From the NCBI GenBank assembly GCA_963727575.1, contig CAVSIA010000008.1:54182-118181 (forward strand): a stretch of DNA of 64,000 bases, read 5' to 3'. Source of the DNA: JAHQVI01 sp963727575 (GTDB taxonomy: Bacteria > Pseudomonadota > Alphaproteobacteria > Rhizobiales > Rhodomicrobiaceae). Below, one piece after another: positions 47,709 to 57,058 of this stretch. Within the stretch, counting starts at the first letter, position 1. Every line of letters begins with the position of its first letter. A program made the position numbers and the translations under genes. The notes below the pieces were generated by a model. That model made no database searches, was not told where the DNA came from, and saw only the letters and a program-made list of their open reading frames with translations.

Positions 47709-50700
47709 ATGCCGAACACGAATGGCCAACATCGCTTTCCAGTCGTTGCCATTGGCGCATCGGCTGGAGGGATCAAGGCGCTACAGCAGCTTTTCGACCG
47801 GATTCCGAAGGATACCGGCGCCTCTTTCGTTGTCATCGTGCATCTGGCGCCCGACCACGAAAGCCGCCTCGCAGAGATCATCGCGGCGCATTCGCCAATG
47901 CCGACGGTGACCGTGGAAGGCAGCGTCAAGCTACAACCGAACCAAATCTTCGTCATTCCCCCTAATCGCCAGCTACAGATCACCGATCACGAGATCACGA
48001 CCTTCGAATTTACCGAGCCGCGCGGCCGGCGGGCGCCGATCGACTTTTTCTTCCGTTCGATTGCCGAACAACGCGGCGATGGGTTCGCGGTGGTCCTGAC
48101 CGGCGCCGGGACCGATGGCTCCGTTGGGGCGAAGGCGGTGAAGGAGGGCGGCGGCATCGTGCTGGTGCAGGACCCGCTCGACGCCGAATATTCCTCGATG
48201 CCGCGCAGCGCGATCGCGACCGGCATTGCGGACATCGTGCTGCCGCTGCCGCAACTGGCCGATCAACTGGTCGAGCTGATCCGCGGCAAAAGGCTTTTGG
48301 AGGCGGACGACGAGACCGAAGACGATTTCGTCCGGCGCATCCTTGGGCTTGTTCGCGCCCGCACGGGCCATGACTTTGCGCAGTATAAGCGATCGACGGT
48401 GATGCGCCGGATCGCACGCCGGATGCAGCTTGCGCGCAAGGAGCAGCTTGCCGACTATTTCACCTATGCGCGCGAAAGCCCGGAAGAGTCGCAGGCGCTG
48501 TTGTCCGACCTGCTGATTTCCGTGACGACCTTTTTCCGGGATCCCGCCGCTTTCGATCTTCTGGCGGGAGAGGTCATCCCGCGCCTGTTCGACGACAAGG
48601 ATGCCCGCGATAGCGTGCGCGTCTGGTGTGCGGGCTGCGCGACGGGCGAAGAGGCCTATTCGATCGCGATGCTCCTGCTCGAGGAGGCGGCGCGACGCGA
48701 GTGGCCCGCCGAGGTGCAGGTTTTCGCCTCCGACCTCGATATCTCCGCGCTCGCGACGGCAAGGGAAGGCTGTTACCCAATCGCCATCGAAGCCGATATT
48801 TCCGAGGCAAGGCTCCGGAGGTTTTTCGTCAAGGAAGCCCAGCATTACCGGGTCAAGCGCGATCTACGCGATATCGTGGTCTTTGCGACCCACAGCCTTC
48901 TGAAGGACGCGCCCTTCTCGCGGCTCGATCTGGTTACCTGCCGCAACCTGCTCATCTATCTCGACCGGAATCTCCAGCAACAGGTAATCAGCACGCTGAA
49001 CTATGCCTTGCTGCCGGGCGGTTACCTGTTCCTGGGCGCGTCGGAAAGCGCCGAGAGTCCGCCGGGGCTGTTCCGCCCGATCGAACGCGAGGCGCGGATC
49101 TACAAGTCCCTTGAGCGCACCGGCGACAAGCTGACGTCATTGCCGCGCGTGACGGCTGCGCCACGTCTTCCGGACTGGCCGAAGCCTCCTTCGATGACGG
49201 CCTTCACCCAAAGCGAAGCCGTCCTGCACCGGCAGGCCCTGGAGGATCTCGCCCCGCCGAGCATTCTCGTCGATGAAGGGCACCACATCATCCATCTGTC
49301 CGAAACCGCCGGACGCTATCTGCTGCATCCGGCAGGTCCGCCGAGCACGGACATAACCGATCTCGTCAGGCCGGAGCTTCGCGTCGATCTGCGCGCGGCG
49401 CTTTTTCGCGCCCTGGAACAGGGCCGGTCGAGCCTCAGCCTGCCGATCCCGGTGCAGTTCAACGGCAAGCCGGAACGCGTCTACATGCAGGTCAAAGCCA
49501 CAACGGCTCGCGACAAGGCTCGCACGGCGCTGGTGATCTTCATCGAAGGCGGCCCGATGGAGAAGCCGCTCACGGACGACGGCGACGCGTCCGAGGGACA
49601 AGGCCTCAATGTCACCATTCAGCAGCTCCACGACGAGCTCTCCGCCACGCGGGCGCGGCTGAAGGCGAGCCACGAGGAAGAAGAGGCGGCGAACGAGGAG
49701 CTGCGCGCCGCCAACGAAGAGCTGCAGTCGATCAACGAGGAATATCGCTCGACGGCGGAGGAGTTGGAGACCAGCAAGGAAGAGCTGCAATCCTACAACG
49801 AGGAATTGCAGACGCTGAACAACGAGCTGAAGGCAAAGCTGGAGAGCGTGTCGCGCGCTCACAACGACCTTCTGAATCTGATGGCGTCCACCGACGTCGG
49901 CACGCTGTTTCTCGATACCCGCCTGCAAATCAAGCGGTTCACCCCGCGCGTTGCCGAGATCTTCAACATTACCGCCGGGGATGAGGGGCGTTCGATCACG
50001 GACTTCACGCATCGGCTGGACCATGACGCATTGCCCGCCGATGCCGAGGAGGTTCTCAGGACGCTGGTTCCGGTCGAACGCGAAGTCCACTCTGGTGCCG
50101 GCGCTTGGTTTCTCATACGGTTGCGCCCCTATCGCACGACCGAGGATAAGATCGAGGGCGTGGTGGTGACCTTCGTCGATGTCACGACGCGGCGTGAGGC
50201 CGAAGACGCGCTGCGTACCAGCGAGGAGCGCCTGAATCTGGCGCGAGAGGCGTCGGACCTGGGCATTCACGACTACAATACGAAGACCGGGGAATGCTGG
50301 TGGGATAAGCGGGCCCGCGCCTTGTGGGGGGTGGCTGTCGACGGGCAGGTCACGATGGAGCTGGTCTGGTCGCGCGTTCATTCAGAGGACCGCGATGCCG
50401 CGCGCGCCGCGTTCGAAAAGGCGCTGCACCCGGACGGCGACGGCGTCTACACCGCCGAATTCCGCCTGCTGCCCGACGATGGCGGCGACGAGTGCTGGAT
50501 CAGGGCCAACGGGAAGGCGTTTTTTTCCGACCGTGAGGCTGGCCGCCGGGCCGACCGCCTGGTCGCGACAGTTCAGGACATCACCGACAGCAAGGCCTGG
50601 GAAACATCCCAGCAGCTTCTGCTAAGCGAGCTGTCGCACCGCGTCAAGAATACGCTCGCCGTCGTGCAGTCGATGGCACGCCAGACATTCCGGCAGACGA

Positions 50701-51194
50701 AAAACCCGAAGGTGGCGCTCGCCGCCTTCGAGGGACGGCTCAATGCCCTGTCGCGGTCTCACGATCTTCTCGTCACCCATAAATGGCGCGGAGCCGAACT
50801 CAGTGACCTGGTACGAAACCAGATCGGCGGCCAGTTTTCCGAGGATCAGGACCGCGTGACGTTCGAAGGACCGTCGGTGATCCTGCCCGCGCACCTCGCC
50901 ACGCCGTTCGGTCTTCTGTTCCATGAGCTTGCAACGAATGCCTCGAAACATGGCGTGCTCACAACCGAAAGGGGAACTGTGCACCTGACCTGGGGGTTAT
51001 CCCCCAATAGCGGCAAGCGTATGCTTGAGGTGGTCTGGCGTGAAACAGGTGGTCCGAGGCCGAATGGCGACAGCAAACTTGGCTTTGGCAGCTATCTCAT
51101 CGATCAGGGCCTGCCAGGAGCAAAAGTCACCCGGACCTTCGGGGATGACGGCCTGACCTGCACGATCGAACTGCCGCTGGAGGATCTTGAGTAA
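47709..51194 (+). CDS. CheB-CheR-PAS-histidine kinase hybrid
   Basis: A 1161-residue cytosolic multidomain protein. Residues 8-195 are a CheB methylesterase with the catalytic Ser in IGASAGG, His in VIVHLAPDHES and Asp in LTGAGTDGS. Residues 200-475 are a CheR methyltransferase with its AdoMet motif in CAGCATGEEAYSIAMLL. A coiled coil follows (about 630-720, dense in EEL and NEEL), then two PAS domains (about 725-835 and 850-985). The C-terminal kinase has LSELSHRVKNTLAVVQSMAR with the phospho-acceptor His, the HisKA_2/HWE type, and FHELATNASKHG in the ATP site. ATG 47709 precedes the CheB core directly. Without membrane segments or a receptor gene nearby, its signal is unknown. The response regulator downstream is the likely partner. 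Confidence 0.93.
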   Translation: MPNTNGQHRFPVVAIGASAGGIKALQQLFDRIPKDTGASFVVIVHLAPDHESRLAEIIAAHSPMPTVTVEGSVKLQPNQIFVIPPNRQLQITDHEITTFEFTEPRGRRAPIDFFFRSIAEQRGDGFAVVLTGAGTDGSVGAKAVKEGGGIVLVQDPLDAEYSSMPRSAIATGIADIVLPLPQLADQLVELIRGKRLLEADDETEDDFVRRILGLVRARTGHDFAQYKRSTVMRRIARRMQLARKEQLADYFTYARESPEESQALLSDLLISVTTFFRDPAAFDLLAGEVIPRLFDDKDARDSVRVWCAGCATGEEAYSIAMLLLEEAARREWPAEVQVFASDLDISALATAREGCYPIAIEADISEARLRRFFVKEAQHYRVKRDLRDIVVFATHSLLKDAPFSRLDLVTCRNLLIYLDRNLQQQVISTLNYALLPGGYLFLGASESAESPPGLFRPIEREARIYKSLERTGDKLTSLPRVTAAPRLPDWPKPPSMTAFTQSEAVLHRQALEDLAPPSILVDEGHHIIHLSETAGRYLLHPAGPPSTDITDLVRPELRVDLRAALFRALEQGRSSLSLPIPVQFNGKPERVYMQVKATTARDKARTALVIFIEGGPMEKPLTDDGDASEGQGLNVTIQQLHDELSATRARLKASHEEEEAANEELRAANEELQSINEEYRSTAEELETSKEELQSYNEELQTLNNELKAKLESVSRAHNDLLNLMASTDVGTLFLDTRLQIKRFTPRVAEIFNITAGDEGRSITDFTHRLDHDALPADAEEVLRTLVPVEREVHSGAGAWFLIRLRPYRTTEDKIEGVVVTFVDVTTRREAEDALRTSEERLNLAREASDLGIHDYNTKTGECWWDKRARALWGVAVDGQVTMELVWSRVHSEDRDAARAAFEKALHPDGDGVYTAEFRLLPDDGGDECWIRANGKAFFSDREAGRRADRLVATVQDITDSKAWETSQQLLLSELSHRVKNTLAVVQSMARQTFRQTKNPKVALAAFEGRLNALSRSHDLLVTHKWRGAELSDLVRNQIGGQFSEDQDRVTFEGPSVILPAHLATPFGLLFHELATNASKHGVLTTERGTVHLTWGLSPNSGKRMLEVVWRETGGPRPNGDSKLGFGSYLIDQGLPGAKVTRTFGDDGLTCTIELPLEDLE

Positions 51195-51213
51195 CAAGTA
51201 TAAGTAGCGTTCG

Positions 51214-51618
51214 ATGACCCCAGACCTGAGCGGGACGCGCATATTGGTGGTTGAAGACGAGCCGATCGTGGCGCTCGACCTGCAGACCATGCTCGAGGAC
51301 GCTGGCGCGACGGTCCTGGGGCCTGCGCAGACCATAGCTGCGGCACAAGCGATCATCGAGACCGGGAATATCTCACTCGCTGTCCTCGATGTCCGGCTCA
51401 ATCGGGATAACATAGACCCCGTAGCCGACAGGCTGACCGCCTGCGGCATTCCCCTCATCTTTCACACCGGCCACAGCTCGATCGAAACGCTCAGTCTGCT
51501 TTGGCCAGGCTGCAAAGTGCTGCGCAAACCGGTCGACGCCGGAGAGTTGATGGCGACTGTATTGAGCCTTATCGGCCGCTTGCCGGCAGCGGTCAACGGG
51601 ACGACATCCGGAGGTTGA
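51214..51618 (+). CDS. Single-domain response regulator
   Basis: A 134-residue CheY-like receiver alone, with no output domain. The acidic pocket is VVEDEPIV, the phospho-acceptor Asp lies in LAVLDVRLN at about residue 58, the switch Thr in IFHTGHSS and the conserved Lys in VLRKPVDAG. It begins 19 bases after the kinase stop, so it is co-transcribed and the probable phosphate acceptor. Receivers of this type next to HWE-type kinases often act in phosphorelays or interact with other kinases. Confidence 0.92.
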   Translation: MTPDLSGTRILVVEDEPIVALDLQTMLEDAGATVLGPAQTIAAAQAIIETGNISLAVLDVRLNRDNIDPVADRLTACGIPLIFHTGHSSIETLSLLWPGCKVLRKPVDAGELMATVLSLIGRLPAAVNGTTSGG

Positions 51619-51732
51619 ACCGCACGATCGGGCGGACGGCGACGACGGCCTGCGTAGCGACGGGCCGATGAAAAACGCCTCGTTTCTGCCCTCGCGCGTC
51701 CGGCAATCCGCCGGATACGGGGCTTTCCGAAA

Positions 51733-53695
51733 TCAGCCGATCTCGCAGCGAGCGACCGCATAGGCGTCGAGTTCCAGCCACGGGTCCTTGAGGCCGGTTT
51801 GCAGCGCTTGCAGGGCATGCGGGTCGGTCGTCGCGGGCTCGAAGGCCGGCTCGTCGAGAATGGCAACGGCGCTGGTGCCGTCCGGACATTTCACGCTTCG
51901 GGGCCCGCCCGTCAGATTGGCAAGCCAAAGCACGGTTTTGCCGCCGCTGCTGGTTGCAATCGCATCGATGGCCCCGTCGCCGGAGACCTCGACCTTCCGG
52001 AGCGGCGTCCCCGACAGCGCAGCAAGCCCTGCCAAAACATGAAAGGCAGGATAGATCGCACCATGGCCGAGTTCGTCGAAATGGGGCTGCCTGAAGTCCA
52101 TGCGACGATAGATGTATCCGAATGGTCCGGTCGGCGCGGCGAGTGCGACAGCCGCAATGCCGCCACGCGCGAGTGCCGCCACGTAACCGACCATCCAGGC
52201 ACAATTGAAAAGTCCGCGTTGCCGCGGGTCGATGCGGCTGAGGCATATCCGGGCGTTGTCCGGATTCGGTGCCGTCGCCTTGCCGTAAGGGTTCTCTCGG
52301 CAGCCAAGTTGGCTGGGACCGATCCGATAGGGCATTTGGCCGCCCATGAACGCACGAGTTCGACTGGATCTGATAGGGCAACGCTTCGAGCGTCTCCATG
52401 ACGGACCGATCGTCGGGCGCATGGACATTCGGGCAGGTCGTATGCGTGACATAGTCGAGGAGATCCGAGGGCGGACGTTTCCGGTTCAACTCGGTGAAAT
52501 AGGTCGCCATGCCGCCACCTAGGCTGACGCCAGGAAAGGCGGCGCGCGCCGCTGCGTAAAGCTCTTCAAAGCCCGGCATTGTCGGCCAGGATGAGCCCGG
52601 GAGGACGGATTTCATATCCTCGGCGGGAAAGACGGAGACGGCCGATGGCTGAAGGCCGGCGGCGCGGACCGCATCACCGACCGGCTTAAGATCGCGAACG
52701 GGGTCCATCCCGCCGGTGGTTACGATTTCCAGCACGATCTCGGCGCCGGTTTCCGCGCCGAGCCGATGATAGAGGTCCAGCTCCTTGCGGCCGTGGCCTT
52801 GACGAAGATCGACCTGACAGACCAGCCATTTAGGGCCAAGCTGCCGGAGGCGATCGACCGAGCGCAGCGCGTGCTCCGCCTCTTCGGCGGGTACCCCGAT
52901 GCCGATCATCGGCATGGTTCCAATTTCCTCGCCAAGACGGATTTCGGCTGCGTCCTTGCCGTCTCTCGGAGCGGCAGCGGGAACCGGGCTTCCTGCGATG
53001 CTCAGCTGAACAGCCTGCTCAACCTTGACGCCCTTCGGGAGCGTATAAGGCCATGGCCGGGCCAGCGGGCGCACATAGGTTTTGTAGGAGGCATCGGACC
53101 AGTTGCGATGGTCCTCCATCTCGAACGTGTCGCCTTCCATCGTGCATGTGGCCCAGACGCCCGGCGTCACCTCATGGGACAAAGCGCGGATATCGCCAAA
53201 CGGGCAGTCCGGATCGATCTGTGCGGGGAATTTCGCCAGCTCCTCGCGGCCGTCGACGTGGAGCACCTTCAGCGGGCAGCCGGCGACGCCCTTCAGCGGA
53301 TGCAGGACAACGAAGCCGGTGCGGTTGGTCTCGACATCTGTCAGGGGCTCGGCGATCACCTCGAAGGCGAGCGAGCCGTCATTGCGGCCATTAATCCTGG
53401 CTTCGTAGACGAGGGTGCGTTTGTCATCCTGACAGGTCGCGCGATAGGTGACGGTGAATCCGCCGACGTGCTCATCGATATTGAGATTTTCGATGACCGG
53501 GGTAAACGTCCCCCAGTTCTCATCGCGAACGAGATAGGCGATGGCGCGAAGAACCTCCACGCCGCCCAGCTTGATATAGCGAAGCTGGCCGTTCTCAAGC
53601 TCGGCCGACAAAGGCCCTGCCACCAGAAGCCGGCTTGCCGGATCGACCTGTTCCGTGCCGCACAGCTTGACCGCCCGCGAAGCCTCCGTAGCCAT
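51733..53695 (-). CDS. D-apionate lactonase-like protein (ApnL family), frameshifted
   Basis: About 653 residues in two frames joined near 52345. The N-terminal beta-rich domain (about 15-255) has GQLRYIKLGGVEVLRAIAYL, then GCPLKVLHVDGREE and MEGDTFEMEDHRNWSDASYK. A TIM-barrel-like middle domain follows (about 285-530) with GIGVPAEEAEHAL and VTHTTCPNVHAPDD. The C-terminal part (second frame) has GQMPYRIGPSQLGCRENPYG and WMVGYVAALARGG. This three-part layout is that of ApnL, which opens D-apionolactone to D-apionate; the exact substrate here is inference. Removing one base near 52345 rejoins ALPYQI to the second frame. It starts 10 bases after an ABC ATPase gene, so uptake and hydrolysis are linked. 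Confidence 0.6.
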
Positions 53696-53705
53696 ATCGT
53701 CCTCC

Positions 53706-54806
53706 TCACAGAATCGCTTTTTCGGATGCAGCATCGAAAAGCGATGCGCGCGTCAGATTGATATCGATCGGAATCTTCTCCCCGGGACGGCTCACATCGT
53801 GAGCCTGCAGCTCAGCCATCACGGCCTCGCCGCCGAGGCGGAATGTGGCATAGCTGCGCGAACCGGTCGGCTGGATCAGCTCAATCGTTGCGTCGTAACG
53901 ATAGATGCCTTCGCTCGGGTGCCCTTGCGAGCGGATCATATGCTCGGGCCGCAGCCCCAGGAGCACGGCCGTATCGGTGCCGGCTCCGTTCAGCTTGCGG
54001 CTTCGCGGTAGCGGCAATAGGGGTCCGTCTTCGCCAAGCTGGACCTTATCGCCGCTATCCGCCCGGATCAGCGTGCCCGGCAGAAAGCACATTTGCGGCG
54101 AGCCGAGGAAACCCGCGACGAAGCGTGTCGCCGGGCGCTCGAACAGGTCGAGCGGCGCGCCCTGCTGCTCGATCACCCCGTCGCGCATCAGGACGATGCG
54201 GTCGGCGAGCGTCATCGCCTCGATCTGGTCGTGGGTGACGTAGATCATGGTCGTGGAAATGTCCTGGTGCAGACGCTTGATCTCACCGCGCATCTCGTCG
54301 CGAAGCTGGGCGTCGAGATTGGAGAGCGGCTCGTCGAACAGGAACAGTTGCGGATTGCGGACGATAGCGCGGCCGATGGCGACGCGCTGGCGCTGGCCGC
54401 CTGAGAGCTGGCGCGGATAACGGCCGAGAAGCTGGGTGATGCCGAGCATCTGCGCGGCGCGCTCGACGCGCTTGTCGATCTCGCCCTTGGGAAATTTGCG
54501 CGCCTTGAGGCCGAAGCCGATATTCCGGCGGGCGGTCATATGCGGATAGAGCGCGTAGTCCTGGAACACCATGGCGACGTCGCGGTCGCGCGGGCGGACC
54601 TCGTTGACGACCTCGCCGCCGATCTCGATGTCGCCTTCATCGATGTCCTCCAGGCCAGCAATGGTGCGCAGAAGCGTGCTCTTGCCGCAACCGGACGGGC
54701 CGACGAGCACGGCAAACTCGCCGTCGGCGATGTCGAGGTCGATGCCGCGCACGGCGTGCACCCCGCCGAAATGCTTGTGCAGCCCTTTGATCTTCACGCT
54801 GGCCAT
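53706..54806 (-). CDS. Sugar ABC transporter ATPase (UgpC/MalK type)
   Basis: A 366-residue ATPase. Walker A GPSGCGKST, Q-loop FQDYALYPHM, signature LSGGQRQRVAIG, Walker B LFLFDEPLSNLD and the switch His in YVTHDQIEAMT are intact. The C-terminal 130 residues form the TOBE/regulatory domain typical of the CUT1 sugar-import class (VLLGLRPEHMI). It energises the two permeases encoded just upstream in the operon. The C-terminal gene neighbour is the lactonase-like gene. Confidence 0.95.
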   Translation of the reverse strand: MASVKIKGLHKHFGGVHAVRGIDLDIADGEFAVLVGPSGCGKSTLLRTIAGLEDIDEGDIEIGGEVVNEVRPRDRDVAMVFQDYALYPHMTARRNIGFGLKARKFPKGEIDKRVERAAQMLGITQLLGRYPRQLSGGQRQRVAIGRAIVRNPQLFLFDEPLSNLDAQLRDEMRGEIKRLHQDISTTMIYVTHDQIEAMTLADRIVLMRDGVIEQQGAPLDLFERPATRFVAGFLGSPQMCFLPGTLIRADSGDKVQLGEDGPLLPLPRSRKLNGAGTDTAVLLGLRPEHMIRSQGHPSEGIYRYDATIELIQPTGSRSYATFRLGGEAVMAELQAHDVSRPGEKIPIDINLTRASLFDAASEKAIL

Positions 54807-54873
54807 CGACGCCTCCGGTTCCCTCTTCCGTCGAGGATCTTTAGAAAATCGCCTGAAGGGGTTGAACTCTCAG

Positions 54874-54987
54874 CGTCGTCGCCCCGGACCCGATCCGGGG
54901 CCCAATCCATCTGTCCAATTGACCTATGTATCTGCTGATATGCGAATGGGTCCCGGATTTCCGCTTCGCTTCGTCCGGGGCGACGTC
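54874..54987. repeat. Intergenic palindromic repeat inside ABC operon
   Basis: CGTCGCCCCGGAC (about 54877-54889) is mirrored by GTCCGGGGCGACG (about 54973-54985), with inner arms CCCGATCCGGGGCCCAATCC and GGGTCCCGG. It lies between the ATPase gene and the second permease gene. Folding in the mRNA could modulate expression of the downstream ATPase and lactonase genes. Confidence 0.75.
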
Positions 54988-55026
54988 TCGATCTGCTTTC
55001 CAAGTACCGCATCACAAAGGCTCTGA

Positions 55027-55866
55027 TCATCCCCGCACCGCCCCGAGCGTCAGTCCACGGACGAGATGCCGCTGCACCAGAATGCCGAGCGCGATCGACG
55101 GCACCAACGACACAATGGCAAGCGCGCTCGCTTCGCCATATTGCGCGCCCTGGAAGCCGAGGAAAGCGCGGAACACGGTCGGCAGCGTGAAGGCGTTGCG
55201 GCTGGTCAGGATCAGCGCGAAGAAGAATTCGGTCCAGCAGGCGATAAAGGCGAAGACCGCGGCCGCTGCAATGCCAGGCATGGCGAGCGGCACGGCGACG
55301 CTCCAAAACGCCTGCCAGCGTGAGCAACCATCGACCAGCGCAGCGTCCTCCATCGATTTCGGCAGTTGCCGGAAATAGGCGTACATCATCCACACCGAGA
55401 CCGGCAGCGTGAAAACCGTATAGGCGAGGATCAGGCCGAGATGGGTGTCGGTCATGCGGAAGGAACGATAGATCAGGAAGATCGGCAGGATGATCGCGAT
55501 CGGCGGCAGGAAGCGCTGCGACAGCACCCAGAATGACAGATGCTGCCCGCCGGTGTTGAAGCGCGCGAGCGAATAGGCCATCAGCGTGCCGAGGAATGCG
55601 GAAAGCGCGGTCGCCGAGAGCGAGATGATCAGGCTGTTGATCAGCCCTTGCAGGCCGCGATAGTTGAAGAGGGCCGCCGTGTAATGGCCGATGGTCGGGC
55701 TGTCGGGGAACCAGACCGGCGGCACGGCGAGGAAGTCGTCGCTCGGTTTGATCGAGGTGATGGCGAGCCAGTAGAGCGGCGCCAGCAGGAACGCCAGGAA
55801 CAGGCCGAGGAAGATGATCTTGCCGATCGGTGGACGGCGCCGGCGGCGCCAAGAGGTCGCGGCCAT
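55027..55866 (-). CDS. Sugar ABC transporter permease (MalG type)
   Basis: A 279-residue inner-membrane protein starting MAATSWRRRRRPPIGKIIFL, with six predicted helices. The coupling (EAA) loop is MEDAALVDGCSRWQAFWSVAVPLAMPG, shown here by its core EDAALVDGC, which contacts the ATPase. It ends RHLVRGLTLGAVRG, the usual MalG-type tail. ATG 55866 overlaps the stop of the first permease gene. Longer frames to the right are read-through of that gene in another phase. Confidence 0.93.
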   Translation of the reverse strand: MAATSWRRRRRPPIGKIIFLGLFLAFLLAPLYWLAITSIKPSDDFLAVPPVWFPDSPTIGHYTAALFNYRGLQGLINSLIISLSATALSAFLGTLMAYSLARFNTGGQHLSFWVLSQRFLPPIAIILPIFLIYRSFRMTDTHLGLILAYTVFTLPVSVWMMYAYFRQLPKSMEDAALVDGCSRWQAFWSVAVPLAMPGIAAAAVFAFIACWTEFFFALILTSRNAFTLPTVFRAFLGFQGAQYGEASALAIVSLVPSIALGILVQRHLVRGLTLGAVRG

Positions 55867-56810
55867 CAATGCGCCTCCGCTGTCAGCAGACGCCGCACCA
55901 GGAAGGTGATGACCAGCACGGTGAGGAACAGGAAGATCCACGCCCCCGCGGTTGCGTTTGAGAGATGGAACTGCGTGAAGCCGAGCGTGTACAGATAGAA
56001 CGAGCTCGAATAGGTGTTCGTGCCCGGACCGCCACCGGTCATGATGAAGATGGTGTCGAACAGCTTGACCGAATTGAGGAGGCGGAAGGTGATGGAGAGC
56101 AGGATCATCGGCGCGAGATGCGGCAGCGTGATCGACCAGAACGCCTGCCAGTCGTTGACGCCGTCGAGCTCGGCCGCTTCGTAGAGGTTCGGCGGAATGG
56201 CGGTCAGACCGGCGAGCAGGATGACGAACATGAACGGCGTCCACTGCCAGACATCGGCGATGATCAAAGAAAAATACACGTAGGGGCTTTCCGTCAGCCA
56301 GCTGATGGTGACGTCATGGCCAGCGATCTGGCTCAGCAGGTAGTTGGTCGGCCCGAACGGCCGCTGCAGGATCAGCGACCACATCTGGCCGACGATCACC
56401 GGGCTGATGAACAAGGGCACGATGATAACCGACATGATCAGGCCGCGGCCTGGGAAGGTCTTCACCATGGCAAGCGCCAAGAAGAGGCCGAGCATGAACT
56501 CGATGCTGACATTGGCGGCAGAGAGCATGGCGGTGACGGCCAGCGACCACCGCGCGACGGGATCGCCGATCACCTGCTCGAAGTTCTTCAGGCCGACAAA
56601 GGCGTGGCCGGGGATCTGGAAGTCGTAATTGACGAAGGCGACCCAGACGGAAAACAGCAGCGGATAGACGGATAGCGCCAGGATCAGGATGACGGCCGGC
56701 GCGATGAGCAGATACTTGAAATTGCGGTCGCTCCATTCGGACAGGGCGGAACGGCGCGATACGGGCGCGACACCAGCCACTGTGCCTATACTCTCCGTAG
56801 TCACCGCCAT
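55866..56810 (-). CDS. Sugar ABC transporter permease (MalF type)
   Basis: A 314-residue permease with six helices; the N-terminal hydrophobic segment is KYLLIAPAVILILALSVYPL. The coupling loop has YEAAELDGVNDWQAFWSITL, and FIMTGGGPGTNTYSSSFYLY is the conserved MalF-type region near the end. ATG 56810 is chosen over GTG 56819. Together with the MalG-type protein it forms the transport channel of a CUT1 carbohydrate importer. Confidence 0.93.
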   Translation of the reverse strand: MAVTTESIGTVAGVAPVSRRSALSEWSDRNFKYLLIAPAVILILALSVYPLLFSVWVAFVNYDFQIPGHAFVGLKNFEQVIGDPVARWSLAVTAMLSAANVSIEFMLGLFLALAMVKTFPGRGLIMSVIIVPLFISPVIVGQMWSLILQRPFGPTNYLLSQIAGHDVTISWLTESPYVYFSLIIADVWQWTPFMFVILLAGLTAIPPNLYEAAELDGVNDWQAFWSITLPHLAPMILLSITFRLLNSVKLFDTIFIMTGGGPGTNTYSSSFYLYTLGFTQFHLSNATAGAWIFLFLTVLVITFLVRRLLTAEAH

Positions 56811-56906
56811 CCGAACCACCTGATGAATCGATCCCTCGCGCTGACCCCAGGCCGTAATCTTTCCTAAAATGCGGCCTCAGCGCAAAGCGAGTGCCGCACC
56901 TGGGGT

Positions 56907-57013
56907 GTCGTCCCGGACGGCCGTCAGACCGAGCCGGGATCCACTCGCATACCGGCAAGCATTGCGCCGGATTGCGGGGCGAGCAGGCCCCGGCTCGATA
57001 GCCGGGGCGACGA
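56907..57013. repeat. Imperfect palindromic repeat between ABC genes
   Basis: GTCGTCCCGG near 56907 is mirrored by CCGGGGCGAC near 57002, with inner GAGCCGGGAT and CCCCGGCTC. It resembles the repeat at 54874-54987 and lies between the binding-protein gene and the first permease gene. Such a stem is often found where a binding-protein message must be more stable than the downstream permease message. Confidence 0.55.
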
Positions 57014-57058
57014 AGTTTTGGATCGTCTGCGCTTTGACTGTCGCGCCCATTTTGCGGC

